The position numbers were made by a program, and so were the translations under genes. The notes beneath the pieces are model-generated. The model had not been told where the DNA came from, did no database searches, and worked only from the letters and a program-made list of their open reading frames with translations. Shown in pieces: positions 21,332-29,833 of a stretch of DNA of 64,000 nt; the stretch's first letter is position 1; each line of letters starts with the position of its first letter. Location: the NCBI GenBank assembly GCA_943787225.1, contig CALSLP010000002.1, forward strand, positions 338,648 to 402,647. Reading direction: 5' to 3'. The stretch comes from an uncultured Alphaproteobacteria bacterium (GTDB lineage: Bacteria > Pseudomonadota > Alphaproteobacteria > MPNO01 > UBA2964).

Positions 21332-21379
21332 ATGGCCAATTTCCGCGCGCGATCCACTGCCGCCGATTGTCGTCGATGA
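21332..21379 (+). CDS. candidate 15-codon upstream ORF coupled to the methyltransferase gene
   Basis: ATG at 21332 (MANFRARS...) with GGAGTG about 11 bases upstream, ending in a TGA that overlaps the ATG of the next gene (ATGA at 21376-21379). Such an arrangement can couple translation. Its first residues resemble the start of the MscS protein further down (MAKFRAP), which may be chance or a local copy. Too short to prove by sequence. Confidence 0.25.
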   Translation: MANFRARSTAADCRR

Positions 21380-22200
21380 TTGAAATCGACACCGAAATCG
21401 ATTATGCGAAAGTGAATCAATACTGGGAAGACGCCACGCCTTCTATCCTCGGCCCCTATATGATGGACGATTTTGGCTTTCCGGCGAGGGCGGGGAATTT
21501 TCGCTTTCAGGCAGAATCCCGGATCGTTGAACGGCTAACCAGTGACGTAAAACAGGACGGCGCCGTCCTCGATCTTGGCAGCGGCATCGGAACCTGGGCG
21601 GAAAGTTTCGCGCAACGATTTGCCCAAGTGACGGCCGTCGAAGGCAGCCGCACGCTATTCGACTCTCTGCAGAAAAGAGCCGCGCCATACTCCAATCTCC
21701 GGACTGTCCATGGCGATGTCATGACATTTGAGCCCGACGCCAAATACGACCTGATCTTCCTCGGCGGCTTGCTCATGTATCTCGATGAGAAGGATCTGAC
21801 CGCCTTACTGTTGAAGCTGGCTAAATGTCTTGAACCGGGCGGCATCATCCTATGCCGAGAATCCACCGTCAGAGACGACGCCCTGTCTCTGCGCGGCGAC
21901 TACCAGGTCAATTATCGGACCGTCTCAGATTACCAGCGGCTCTTCGGGCAGAGCGGATTGAGCGCCAATCCTGTCGAGCGGAATGAGCCCTATGTGCTCA
22001 TCGAAATGGCCAGCGAACTGGTAGAGAAATGGCAGAAGGCCGTGCCCCCGCGTTTCCAGGCACTTCAGGCCATCGGACACCTCACCTATTTTGGCCTGCG
22101 CGGGGGTTACCCCTGGGTCACGCGCCTGCCAAAGGCTTTGGGCATTGCCTTTCCAAAATTGGAGAATCACTTCTTCACACTCGCGGCGGCAGAGTCTTGA
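21376..22200 (+). CDS. class I SAM-dependent methyltransferase
   Basis: About 274 residues with a Rossmann-like methyltransferase core: motif I VLDLGSGIGTW (~60-70), the acidic residue after beta-2 in AVEGS, and a motif IV-like LIFLGGLLMYL. The C-terminal ~70 residues are a helical extension. The substrate is unknown. The gene ends two bases before a CDP-alcohol phosphatidyltransferase gene, and that in turn lies 72 bases before an MscS-family gene on the same strand, so a membrane-lipid substrate is an attractive inference. The ATG at 21376 overlaps the stop of a short upstream ORF. Confidence 0.85.
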   Translation: MIEIDTEIDYAKVNQYWEDATPSILGPYMMDDFGFPARAGNFRFQAESRIVERLTSDVKQDGAVLDLGSGIGTWAESFAQRFAQVTAVEGSRTLFDSLQKRAAPYSNLRTVHGDVMTFEPDAKYDLIFLGGLLMYLDEKDLTALLLKLAKCLEPGGIILCRESTVRDDALSLRGDYQVNYRTVSDYQRLFGQSGLSANPVERNEPYVLIEMASELVEKWQKAVPPRFQALQAIGHLTYFGLRGGYPWVTRLPKALGIAFPKLENHFFTLAAAES

Positions 22201-22202
22201 GC

Positions 22203-22892
22203 ATGCAACAGACCCCCGGAAAATTCGTCTATCGTAATCTGGCCAATACGGCTTCCCTGCTCGGCGTGTTGCCGCTCATCATTCTCTTTATGGATGGCGG
22301 CTTCCAGTATGTCATCCCGCTTATTATCTATAACAATTTCATCGACGATCTCGATGGCGTTTTAGCCGCAAAGCTCAATATCAGAAGCAAGTTCGGTGCC
22401 GACCTCGATAACGTTTGTGACGCGGTTGCCCATATCAGTCTTGCTTTAGCCGTCGGGGCGCATTTCGGAAATTTCCTGATCGTCGCGAGCGCCATCGCCG
22501 CCGGGTCGATCCTCATCCGCATTGTGTCGCGGCTGCAGCCTGCGGCCTTCGCGGGACAAGGCTCCCAGACCAACGAACTTATGCGCCATATCCTGTTCGC
22601 GCTGTTATTGGCCGGGCAATTTAATTTCAGCCCGGAATACATATTGGCGGCGATCTACTTGATCCATGCCGTAACGATGGTGGTGCCGTACCGGATGCCC
22701 CACCCAATCATCGACGCGGCGACAACCGCCACAAGGCTCGGTCTGGTGAATGCCGCTTTACTAGCCGCATGGCTTATCCCCGCGGTTACACCGATTATCG
22801 CGGCTGCCTTCTTCGGCGCTTATTTATATGCCTTCTTCGCGGGATCAATCACCCGGGCGAAAGCGCTCTTATCTCCGGTGATCGTAAAGTAA
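22203..22892 (+). CDS. CDP-alcohol phosphatidyltransferase-family membrane protein
   Basis: About 229 residues, strongly hydrophobic, with six or so membrane helices. The CDP-alcohol phosphotransferase signature is nearly complete: DDLDG at residues 48-52 and G65-x3-D69-x3-D73 (GADLDNVCD). The usual Ala-Arg pair after DG reads Ala-Ala-Lys, a mild deviation. The family transfers a phosphatidyl or phospho-alcohol group from a CDP donor, as in phosphatidylserine or phosphatidylglycerol-phosphate synthesis. The ATG at 22203 is chosen because the frame upstream lies within the methyltransferase gene. Co-transcription with that methyltransferase suggests head-group synthesis plus methylation, which is inference. 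Confidence 0.75.
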   Translation: MQQTPGKFVYRNLANTASLLGVLPLIILFMDGGFQYVIPLIIYNNFIDDLDGVLAAKLNIRSKFGADLDNVCDAVAHISLALAVGAHFGNFLIVASAIAAGSILIRIVSRLQPAAFAGQGSQTNELMRHILFALLLAGQFNFSPEYILAAIYLIHAVTMVVPYRMPHPIIDAATTATRLGLVNAALLAAWLIPAVTPIIAAAFFGAYLYAFFAGSITRAKALLSPVIVK

Positions 22893-22964
22893 AGCCGCGC
22901 TCAAAGAGCGCTGTCAGATTTATGAATTTCGCCAACGGCTCAGCACGACAATAAGGCAAACTCG

Positions 22965-25325
22965 ATGGCAAAATTCCGCGCGCCCCACGCTGCTCATGCG
23001 CTTTCAGTATCAGGTTCAAAGATTTGGGTGGGGTCACAACATTGGGGTGGACCTTCAAACAAACCAATTCTCCTGCTCTGCGCTTTGCTTACCATTCTTC
23101 TTCTAGGCTCCGCCGTCACCCAGGCACAGCAACCGAAATCATCCCCGGTCATAAGCGCGCAGGAACTGGAAGATTTCGCCACGGCTATAGAAGGCAAAGT
23201 GGCCCGCGAAAAGTTGGTTTCGAGCATACGCGCCTTGGCCGCGCTTAAGAAAAAAACGGAGAAAAAACCACCGGTCGAAAGCGTGGGGGCCCGTTTGATC
23301 GCTGGCCTGTCAGAAAAAATCAACCATGTCAGCCAGCAGATGTTGGCCGCCACGAGAGCTCTTAGCGATATACCCATCCTGATCACCTCAATTCAAAAAG
23401 GGGTCGCTGATTCCAGCACCCGGCAGCTGTGGCTTGGATTGATCAGCAAGGTCATGTTGATTTTGATCGCCGCAGCCATAGGTGAATTCCTGATTCGGAT
23501 TCTGCTAAAACGTCCAAGACGAATATTAGAGGAACGGGCCGCCGATAGTTTCTGGGTCCGCCTGTCTTTGCTGGCTGGGCGAACGGTTTTGGATATTGTG
23601 CCGCTCGCCGCTTTCGCTGCCACCGCTTATGTCGTGGCACCGCTTTTACAACCGAGCACCCTGGTTAAGGTCATGGCGCTGACCATTATTAATGCCTATT
23701 TGATCGTCTGCGTTATTTTGGCGTTGGCACGCATGGGTCTGGCACCGACCGTGGAATCACTCCGTGTCCTGCCGCTAACGAACATAAGCGCAAATTACTT
23801 ATTCATCTGGACGCGTCGACTCGCCAGCTTTTCCGTCTTTGGTTTCTTTTTCGCTGAAGCATCGCTTTTGCTTGGTCTGCCCGAATCTGGGCACGCTGCC
23901 CTTCTGCGTTTATTGGGGTTGATCACCACCGGGTTGGTGGTGGTCTTCATTTTGCAAAACCGCGCCCCGGTGGCGCGCTGGATTCGCGGCGACAGTCAAA
24001 GGCAGCGGGCTGGGGGGCTACGCAACCGGTTTGCTGATATTTGGCATGTTCTGGCAAGTTTTTATGCGGTTGCCATATTTGCCTTATGGGCCCTCGGTAT
24101 GACAGGGGGCTTCGAGTATTTGGCCCGGGCAAGCGCTTTAACTACCATCATCCTGACGGCCGCTCGATTGCTTGCAACAGGTGTGGACCGCGCGGTGGCA
24201 AAGGGCTTCACCATCCGCGAAGACCTGCGTGAAAAATTCCCCACACTCGAAAAAAGAGCCAATCGTTACCTGCCTGTCCTGAGGCAGGTACTACGTTGGG
24301 CCATATACATCATCTCGGCTCTGGTCTTACTGGAAGCCTGGGGCATCGGCGCAGTCGGATGGCTGGACACGCCACTCGGAAAGAAAATGTCCCAAGGCGC
24401 CTTTGATATCCTTGCTGTCATAATTCTGGCACTGATCTTCTGGGAGGCTGTTAACAGTAGCGTCGAGAAATACCTGATCAAGAGTGATGCCCAGGGCAAT
24501 GTAATTCAGAGGAGCCCGCGCATCCGCACGTTGCTGCCCTTACTGCGCAAGGTCATCTTCACCGTGCTCGCGGTCATGGTGACGCTGATCGTCCTCGCTG
24601 AACTTGGGATCAGAATTGGCCCGTTACTGGCGGGCGCTGGTGTCATCGGGCTCGCCATCGGTTTCGGGGCCCAGACTCTGGTCAAGGACATTATCACTGG
24701 CCTGTTTATCCTCATCGAGGAGACCATCACCGTCGGTGATTACGTTCAGGTCGGCACACATGAAGGTGATGTGGAATCGTTATCCATTCGCACCCTCCGC
24801 CTGCGCGATCCAGAAGGCACGGTCCACACGATGCCGTTCAGCGAGGTCGGCACGGTGCAGAATTTCACCAAGGAGTATTCCAATGTGGTGTTGAACATCG
24901 GCATCTCCTATCGGGAAAATGTCGATGAGGTCATAAACGTTCTCGAAAAACTGGGCCAGGAAATGGTCGATGATCCGATTCTTGGCCGCGACGTCATTAC
25001 ACCGTTATTCGTACAGGGCGTACAAAGTCTCGATGATTCCGCCGTGACCATCCGGGCCCGGATCAAGGTCACCGCCGGAACCCAGTGGGGATTAAAGCGG
25101 GCATTCAACCGGCTTATGAAGAATCGTTTTGACGAGCTGGGAATCGAAATTCCCTTCCCGCAACGAACCATTACGTTCGCCAGTGATATGCAAAGGCCGC
25201 CCGTGGACGGAGATCAAACGACAAAGAATGTTCAGGCGACCCCGGCGCAGGAGTCAGACGACAAAGCGCGGCGCCTTCGAGCTCGAGGTGACATTCCTGG
25301 TGACTCAGGCGACCGCGGCGACTGA
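22965..25325 (+). CDS. MscS-family mechanosensitive channel, large form
   Basis: A 786-residue inner-membrane channel. A hydrophobic segment (~35-55) ending ...AVTQAQ looks like a signal or first helix; a periplasmic helical part follows, then several membrane helices (~155-520), the pore-lining helix with GAGVIGLAIGFGAQ (~565-580), and the MscS beta domain (GDYVQVG... VHTMPFSEVGTVQNFTKEY). C-terminal residues after ~755 are polar and disordered-looking. It should open under membrane tension to release solutes after osmotic downshift. The length fits MscM/YbiO/YbdG-like large members rather than plain MscS. Confidence 0.9.
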   Translation: MAKFRAPHAAHALSVSGSKIWVGSQHWGGPSNKPILLLCALLTILLLGSAVTQAQQPKSSPVISAQELEDFATAIEGKVAREKLVSSIRALAALKKKTEKKPPVESVGARLIAGLSEKINHVSQQMLAATRALSDIPILITSIQKGVADSSTRQLWLGLISKVMLILIAAAIGEFLIRILLKRPRRILEERAADSFWVRLSLLAGRTVLDIVPLAAFAATAYVVAPLLQPSTLVKVMALTIINAYLIVCVILALARMGLAPTVESLRVLPLTNISANYLFIWTRRLASFSVFGFFFAEASLLLGLPESGHAALLRLLGLITTGLVVVFILQNRAPVARWIRGDSQRQRAGGLRNRFADIWHVLASFYAVAIFALWALGMTGGFEYLARASALTTIILTAARLLATGVDRAVAKGFTIREDLREKFPTLEKRANRYLPVLRQVLRWAIYIISALVLLEAWGIGAVGWLDTPLGKKMSQGAFDILAVIILALIFWEAVNSSVEKYLIKSDAQGNVIQRSPRIRTLLPLLRKVIFTVLAVMVTLIVLAELGIRIGPLLAGAGVIGLAIGFGAQTLVKDIITGLFILIEETITVGDYVQVGTHEGDVESLSIRTLRLRDPEGTVHTMPFSEVGTVQNFTKEYSNVVLNIGISYRENVDEVINVLEKLGQEMVDDPILGRDVITPLFVQGVQSLDDSAVTIRARIKVTAGTQWGLKRAFNRLMKNRFDELGIEIPFPQRTITFASDMQRPPVDGDQTTKNVQATPAQESDDKARRLRARGDIPGDSGDRGD

Positions 25326-25536
25326 CAAGCGACAGCAACGTCGCGCCAAAACACAAACCCGCCCGCCCTCGGAGCACCATTACCAGTACAAACGCTCCTC
25401 GCCATAAAACACCGCCTTTTCCGCTTGTCGCTTTCCTTCACCGGGGCGGACCCTATATGATTTATTTAACGAGAACAGCGTGTCCCCGATCGAGGGCCAC
25501 CGCCAAATTTAACGACACGCATGGAGTTTGCCGAAT

Positions 25537-26412
25537 ATGTCTGAGTCATCTGATTACACACCACCGAAAGTCTGGAAATGGGAAGCCGAGAATGGTGGGC
25601 CGTTTGCTACGACTAATCGTCCAACCGCCGGCCCGACGCATGAAAAAGAACTGCCGATTGGCAAGCATCCATTGCAGCTCTACTCGCTCGGCACGCCCAA
25701 CGGTGTGAAGGTCACTATCCTGCTCGAAGAACTGTTGGCGCTGGGGATTGCCGATGCTGAGTATGATGCCTGGATGATCAAGATTGGCGATGGCGATCAG
25801 TTTGGCAGCGGATTTGTCGACGTGAACCCGAACTCAAAAATTCCTGCCCTGATGGATCACAGCACCAACCCACCGACACGGGTGTTCGAATCCGGTGCGA
25901 TCCTGCTTTATCTCGCCGAGAAATTTAACGCCTTCCTGCCGCGCGACCCCGCGGACCGCGCCGAGTGCCTGTCTTGGCTAATGTGGCTCATGGGCAGCGC
26001 ACCGTATCTCGGCGGTGGGTTTGGTCATTTCTATAACTATGCACCGGTGAAGATCCAATATGCGATCGACCGTTTCACCATGGAAGCCAAGCGCCAGCTT
26101 GATGTGCTGGACCGCCGTCTCGCGGATAACCGCTATTTGTGTGGTGACGAATATACCATCGCCGATATTGCGACCTGGCCCTGGTATGGCGGTCTGCTGC
26201 TCAACCGGCAATATGACGCCGCCGAGTTTGTCGACGCCGAGATCTATACGAACGCAATGCGCTGGGCGAAAGAGATCGATGCCCGTGAAACTGTTAAGCG
26301 CGGTCGTATGGTCAATAAGCATCGCGGCGAGCTGCATGAGCAGCTGCACGAACGCCACGACGCCTCAGACTTCGACACCAAGACAGCGGATAAAGTCGCG
26401 GCGGCCGAATAA
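25537..26412 (+). CDS. yghU: YghU-type glutathione S-transferase / disulfide-bond reductase
   Basis: About 291 residues. The family's N-terminal extension (PPKVWKWE... GGPFATTNRP) precedes the thioredoxin-like domain (LYSLGTPNGVKVTILLEELL) and GSH-binding VNPNSKIPAL and FESGAILLYLAE; the helical domain has YTIADIATWPWYG. YghU/YfcG proteins bind two glutathiones and reduce disulfides. The ATG at 25537 is preferred over a TTG at 25528; GGAG lies about ten bases upstream. It is followed after 20 bases by the BenE-type transporter gene. Confidence 0.92.
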   Translation: MSESSDYTPPKVWKWEAENGGPFATTNRPTAGPTHEKELPIGKHPLQLYSLGTPNGVKVTILLEELLALGIADAEYDAWMIKIGDGDQFGSGFVDVNPNSKIPALMDHSTNPPTRVFESGAILLYLAEKFNAFLPRDPADRAECLSWLMWLMGSAPYLGGGFGHFYNYAPVKIQYAIDRFTMEAKRQLDVLDRRLADNRYLCGDEYTIADIATWPWYGGLLLNRQYDAAEFVDAEIYTNAMRWAKEIDARETVKRGRMVNKHRGELHEQLHERHDASDFDTKTADKVAAAE

Positions 26413-26432
26413 ACCAGACCGAGCGATACGTC

Positions 26433-27638
26433 ATGCCGACCCGCCCGTTATGGCAGGACTTCAACCTGGCCTCATTCTGGGCCGGGGTGACTGCTTATCT
26501 ATGGTACGCCTTTGGCGCGCTGCCTCTTCATCTTGAGGTCGCGGGTCAGCTTGGGCTTGACCGAGGCACGGCATCAAGCTGGATCTTTATCATCTGGTTT
26601 ACGGCATCCCTGCTCTCCATCGGGCTAACGCTCAAATACCGCATTCCACTGGCGATTACCTGGAGCATCCCGGGATTGATCTATCTCGGGGCCCTGGCGG
26701 GACAATTCACCTTTGCCGAGCTGGTCGGTGCCAATTTGATGGCTGGTATCATGATCCTGCTGTTTGGCATCGGCGGGCTGGGTCGCCGGATCATGGTGTG
26801 GTTGCCGCTGCCGATCATCATGGGGATGTTTTCCGGCAGCATCCTGACCTATGTCACGCGAATGGTAGAGGCCGGGGTAAATGACGTATTGGTGGCAGGG
26901 ATTACGCTAGGGGCCTATCTGGTCGGCCGTTTGGTCAATTCGCCAAAATGTCCGCCGGTCGGGCTGGCCGTGGTGATTGGCGGCGTTGCGGTTTATTTCT
27001 TTGGCCAGACTGAGATGCAACAGCTGGTCATCGAATTACCAACACCCACCATACCGGACATGTCCTTCTCGCTCGGCGCGTTTCTCGGCGTCAGCCTGCC
27101 AATGGTGATTTTCGCCATGGGGCTCGGCAATGTTCAGGGCATCGGGTTCCTGATGGCGCAAGATTACAAGGTCCCTACCAATGTGGTCACAATCAGCGTC
27201 GGATTCGGCTCAATCCTCAACAGCCTGTTTGGCGGTCATGCCGCTTCAGTGGCGCGCAGCACGGCAGGCATTGTCGCCAGCAGCAGCGCCGGTCCGCATG
27301 AGAAACGCTACTGGGCGAATTTAATTGCTGCCGGGCTGGCGCTGACGATTGCCCTGTCAGCGGCATCAGTGGCATCGCTGCTCACGGCCTTGCCGCGCAG
27401 TTTTGTCGTGACCCTGGCCGGGCTCGCGATCCTGTCCGCCATGCAAGACAGCTTACAAAGGGCGTTTAGTGGTTCCTGCCGGTTTGGCGCCTTGGTCGCT
27501 TTTGCCGTGGCCGCCACACCGTTCAAAATACTCGGTATTCCGTCATCATTTTGGGCGATCTTACTCGGCGTCATCGCCTCTCTGATGGCCGAACGCGCGG
27601 AGCTATTCGCTCAATGGGGCCAGAAGAAAAAAGACTAG
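26433..27638 (+). CDS. BenE-family (benzoate/H+ symporter-like) transporter
   Basis: A 401-residue inner-membrane protein with about 12 helices and the BenE/NCS2-like layout (WSIPGLIYLG; LPLPIIMGMFSG; FGGHAASVARSTAGIVAS in the re-entrant region). BenE proteins are annotated as benzoate importers, but substrates are poorly tested. It probably shares a transcript with yghU. Later in the window there are dioxygenase and acyl-CoA ligase genes for aromatic-like acids, though not next to it. Confidence 0.85.
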   Translation: MPTRPLWQDFNLASFWAGVTAYLWYAFGALPLHLEVAGQLGLDRGTASSWIFIIWFTASLLSIGLTLKYRIPLAITWSIPGLIYLGALAGQFTFAELVGANLMAGIMILLFGIGGLGRRIMVWLPLPIIMGMFSGSILTYVTRMVEAGVNDVLVAGITLGAYLVGRLVNSPKCPPVGLAVVIGGVAVYFFGQTEMQQLVIELPTPTIPDMSFSLGAFLGVSLPMVIFAMGLGNVQGIGFLMAQDYKVPTNVVTISVGFGSILNSLFGGHAASVARSTAGIVASSSAGPHEKRYWANLIAAGLALTIALSAASVASLLTALPRSFVVTLAGLAILSAMQDSLQRAFSGSCRFGALVAFAVAATPFKILGIPSSFWAILLGVIASLMAERAELFAQWGQKKKD

Positions 27639-27658
27639 TAATTTTTAAGTAAGACCGT

Positions 27659-28477
27659 TTACGGACGACGGCGGCGGCGCAGATAGCCCAGACCCAGAAG
27701 CCCGAAGGCCAAACTCGTCAAGCCGGCAGGTTCTGAAATAACCGGTGCATCAAGACTATTAAATTGATGAAGGTTGGAAATTTCAGTCGTACTCAACCCA
27801 CTATCGAATACGTAAATTTCGTCGAGCAGCCCATTCATTTTTTGCGAGGTGCCACCGCCGGACCCTTCAGCCCCACCACTCGTGATATTTCGAGAACCAA
27901 TCGCGAAAGCGTTAGAGGAATCAGCGCCCGAAGCACCGGTTATCGTATCCTCGAGAACGCCATCGAGGTAGAGTTCCAGCGTGCCACCAATTTTTTGGAA
28001 AACAAGATGATGGAAAGCCGTTTCATCATCCGCTGGCGCGGTCGTCGCAACGGCACCCCCTATTGTATCGTTAAGATCACCAAAAAGGGACGTACCTTGG
28101 GAAACGGCATAGCCTTGGTTTGAGCTCGATGAGTTTTTGCCAACCAATGGCGAAAAGGATGACTGCGCTGCCTGATACCACAGCGAAATTGCGAAATTGC
28201 CGGAGGCGAGATTGAAGGCCGCGTCAGCATTATAAAAGAAGGATCCACCAGAAAAACTCGCAGCACTACCAAACTGGCCACCGACTTGCGTCGGCCCGCC
28301 CCCGCCTGCGATCAAGGTATGACCATTGCCGCTATCATCCGTCGTCAACGCGGCATCAAACGAATAATGCGCGATTAATGCTGCATTTGCACTCGGTAAG
28401 GAAAACAAAGCCAGAAAAACGCCGAAAGCAAATTTTTGGGCAGTTTTCTTGTGTTTGAAACTGAAGTTACGCGCCAT
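27659..28477 (-). CDS. LamG-domain PEP-CTERM sorted surface protein
   Basis: About 272 residues: signal peptide (KFAFGVFLALFSLPSANA), a LamG/concanavalin-like domain (~25-235: LIAHYSFDAALTTDDSGNG; GNFAISLWYQ; LELYLDGVL; GLLDEIYVFDSGLS), and a C-terminal sorting tail with EPAGLTSLAFGLLGLGYL then a run of Arg. The tail is a PEP-CTERM variant (SEPAG for VPEPG) processed by exosortase. It would be displayed in the cell envelope or matrix and may bind polysaccharide. The ATG at 28477 begins the signal peptide; the TTG-like upstream extension is not supported. No exosortase gene lies in the window. Confidence 0.88.
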   Translation of the reverse strand: MARNFSFKHKKTAQKFAFGVFLALFSLPSANAALIAHYSFDAALTTDDSGNGHTLIAGGGGPTQVGGQFGSAASFSGGSFFYNADAAFNLASGNFAISLWYQAAQSSFSPLVGKNSSSSNQGYAVSQGTSLFGDLNDTIGGAVATTAPADDETAFHHLVFQKIGGTLELYLDGVLEDTITGASGADSSNAFAIGSRNITSGGAEGSGGGTSQKMNGLLDEIYVFDSGLSTTEISNLHQFNSLDAPVISEPAGLTSLAFGLLGLGYLRRRRRP

Positions 28478-28594
28478 TCCGGTATCTCGTTTTACGGTCG
28501 AAGATACCAACCCTCGCATATCCTTACATTTAATCTGAAAAAAGTCCAGAAACGCTGACTCGCTGACTCAAGGATAAAGTGAATCTGAAGCCGG

Positions 28595-28900
28595 TTACTC
28601 CGCGGCCGCAGATTGGGTATCACTGGCGGCCGTGTCTTCGGCCCCCGATTGTTCGAGCATGCCAAGGGCAGAGAGATAGGTATCCAGGACAAATTCCTGT
28701 TCCTGCCTCTGATCGGGTTCCAACTTCCTGATCCGTATCACTTGTCTCATGATTTTAGGATCAAAGCCCGTGCCCTTGGCCTCGGCATAAACTTCACGGA
28801 TATCTTCCATGAGCGTGGCCTTTTCTTCCTCAAGCCTTTCGATACGCTCAATGAAAGCACGCAGATGTTCGCGTGCGAGGTTACCCGTGCCGTCCGACAT
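28595..28900 (-). CDS. GapR-family (DUF2312) DNA-binding protein
   Basis: A 101-residue, highly charged helical protein. [21 protein letters not shown] and [19 protein letters not shown] are the GapR/DUF2312 hallmark; GapR clamps overtwisted DNA and aids chromosome replication and segregation in Caulobacter. The C-terminal ~20 residues are an acidic, Ala/Ser-rich tail not needed for the fold. GGAGA lies eight bases before the ATG. The family is largely alphaproteobacterial, which supports the taxonomic call. Confidence 0.92.
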   Translation of the reverse strand: MSDGTGNLAREHLRAFIERIERLEEEKATLMEDIREVYAEAKGTGFDPKIMRQVIRIRKLEPDQRQEQEFVLDTYLSALGMLEQSGAEDTAASDTQSAAAE

Positions 28901-29023
28901 TTTTGTGTCTCCCTTTATCTGTCGTTGCCGTGGAAGGATAGGAAACCGGAAGGCGAATCGGGACTCAAATGAGTCCCGAGGGCGCAGGAAGTTGTGGATA
29001 AAATTAGATCGCGGTCAGCTGCA

Positions 29024-29341
29024 TCAGCTGGTTAAGTCAGGATCGGCCATCACCTTCTTGAAGGCTGCCTGTTGTTCCGGCGTTGCGTCTTTCTGATAGG
29101 TCGACTTCCACTCATCATAGGTCATGCCATAGACCTGCTCGCGGGCATCATCCATCGTTATATCGAGGCCTTTTTCTTGTGCCGCCGCGAGGTACCATTT
29201 GCTCAGGCAATTACGGCAGAACCCGGCTAAATTCATGATATCGATGTTTTGAACATCGTTACGTTTAAGAAGATGCGCCGTCAGCGTCCGAAAGGCCGCT
29301 GCTTCAAGCTCTATCTGGGTCTGTTTATCAATATCAGCCAT
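29024..29341 (-). CDS. DUF1244 family protein
   Basis: A 105-residue cytoplasmic protein with the DUF1244 core: AAAFRTLTAHLLKR, DIMNLAGFCRNCLSKWY and MTYDEWKSTYQ. The two Cys in FCRNC are conserved and may bind a metal, though no function is established. AGGAA lies seven bases upstream of the ATG. It is downstream of the small membrane protein gene and upstream of gapR on the same strand, with spacing of over 100 bases on either side. Confidence 0.9.
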   Translation of the reverse strand: MADIDKQTQIELEAAAFRTLTAHLLKRNDVQNIDIMNLAGFCRNCLSKWYLAAAQEKGLDITMDDAREQVYGMTYDEWKSTYQKDATPEQQAAFKKVMADPDLTS

Positions 29342-29509
29342 AGTCTGTTCCTTTTAACTCGATGAATTAACGCCCTATTACGCGGCCCCACTGGGACCGA
29401 TGAGGAGCATATCCTGATGATGGTAATCTTGGTCACTTGAGGCGCAAAATCTACCCCTAATTCGAACTAATTCTCTGGCATTCTTTTTAAGGGGTCATTA
29501 CTTTATTTA

Positions 29510-29761
29510 TTATATTATCAACCAACGCCAAATGCCGATGACATCAACGATCAGAAAAGCGGACTGCAGCACAACGAGGCTATAATCCCGCATCACCGCC
29601 CCAGCGATTGCCCAGCACGACGACGAAATACCGAAAAGAACCCAGCCCCAGCCACTGACAGGGATATTCAGGGCCAGCACCAACGCGCCGATAACGCCGG
29701 TCAGCGTGCCAAACCATTTGAGCGCGGTGAAGGGTGCGGTGCCTTGTTCGAGGAAAGCCAA
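29510..29761 (-). CDS. small membrane protein, three predicted helices
   Basis: An 83-residue hydrophobic protein with helices near residues 14-32, 37-55 and 60-82. No enzymatic motif is seen; the pattern resembles small PnuC-like or unknown inner-membrane proteins. The start is the TTG at 29761, supported by AGGAG about seven bases upstream and lack of an ATG before the first helix. Divergent from the glycerate kinase gene. Confidence 0.65.
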   Translation of the reverse strand: MAFLEQGTAPFTALKWFGTLTGVIGALVLALNIPVSGWGWVLFGISSSCWAIAGAVMRDYSLVVLQSAFLIVDVIGIWRWLII

Positions 29762-29833
29762 TACTGTTCTCCTAACGTTTGTTTCGTTGACTCATACTTT
29801 GCATGACAATCTGCGCTAAGGTCTAATGTCTGT

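Noticed and set aside
28478-28594. Sigma-54 promoter before the LamG PEP-CTERM gene
   Set aside because: No GG-N10-GC was found on that strand, unlike the other PEP-CTERM genes.
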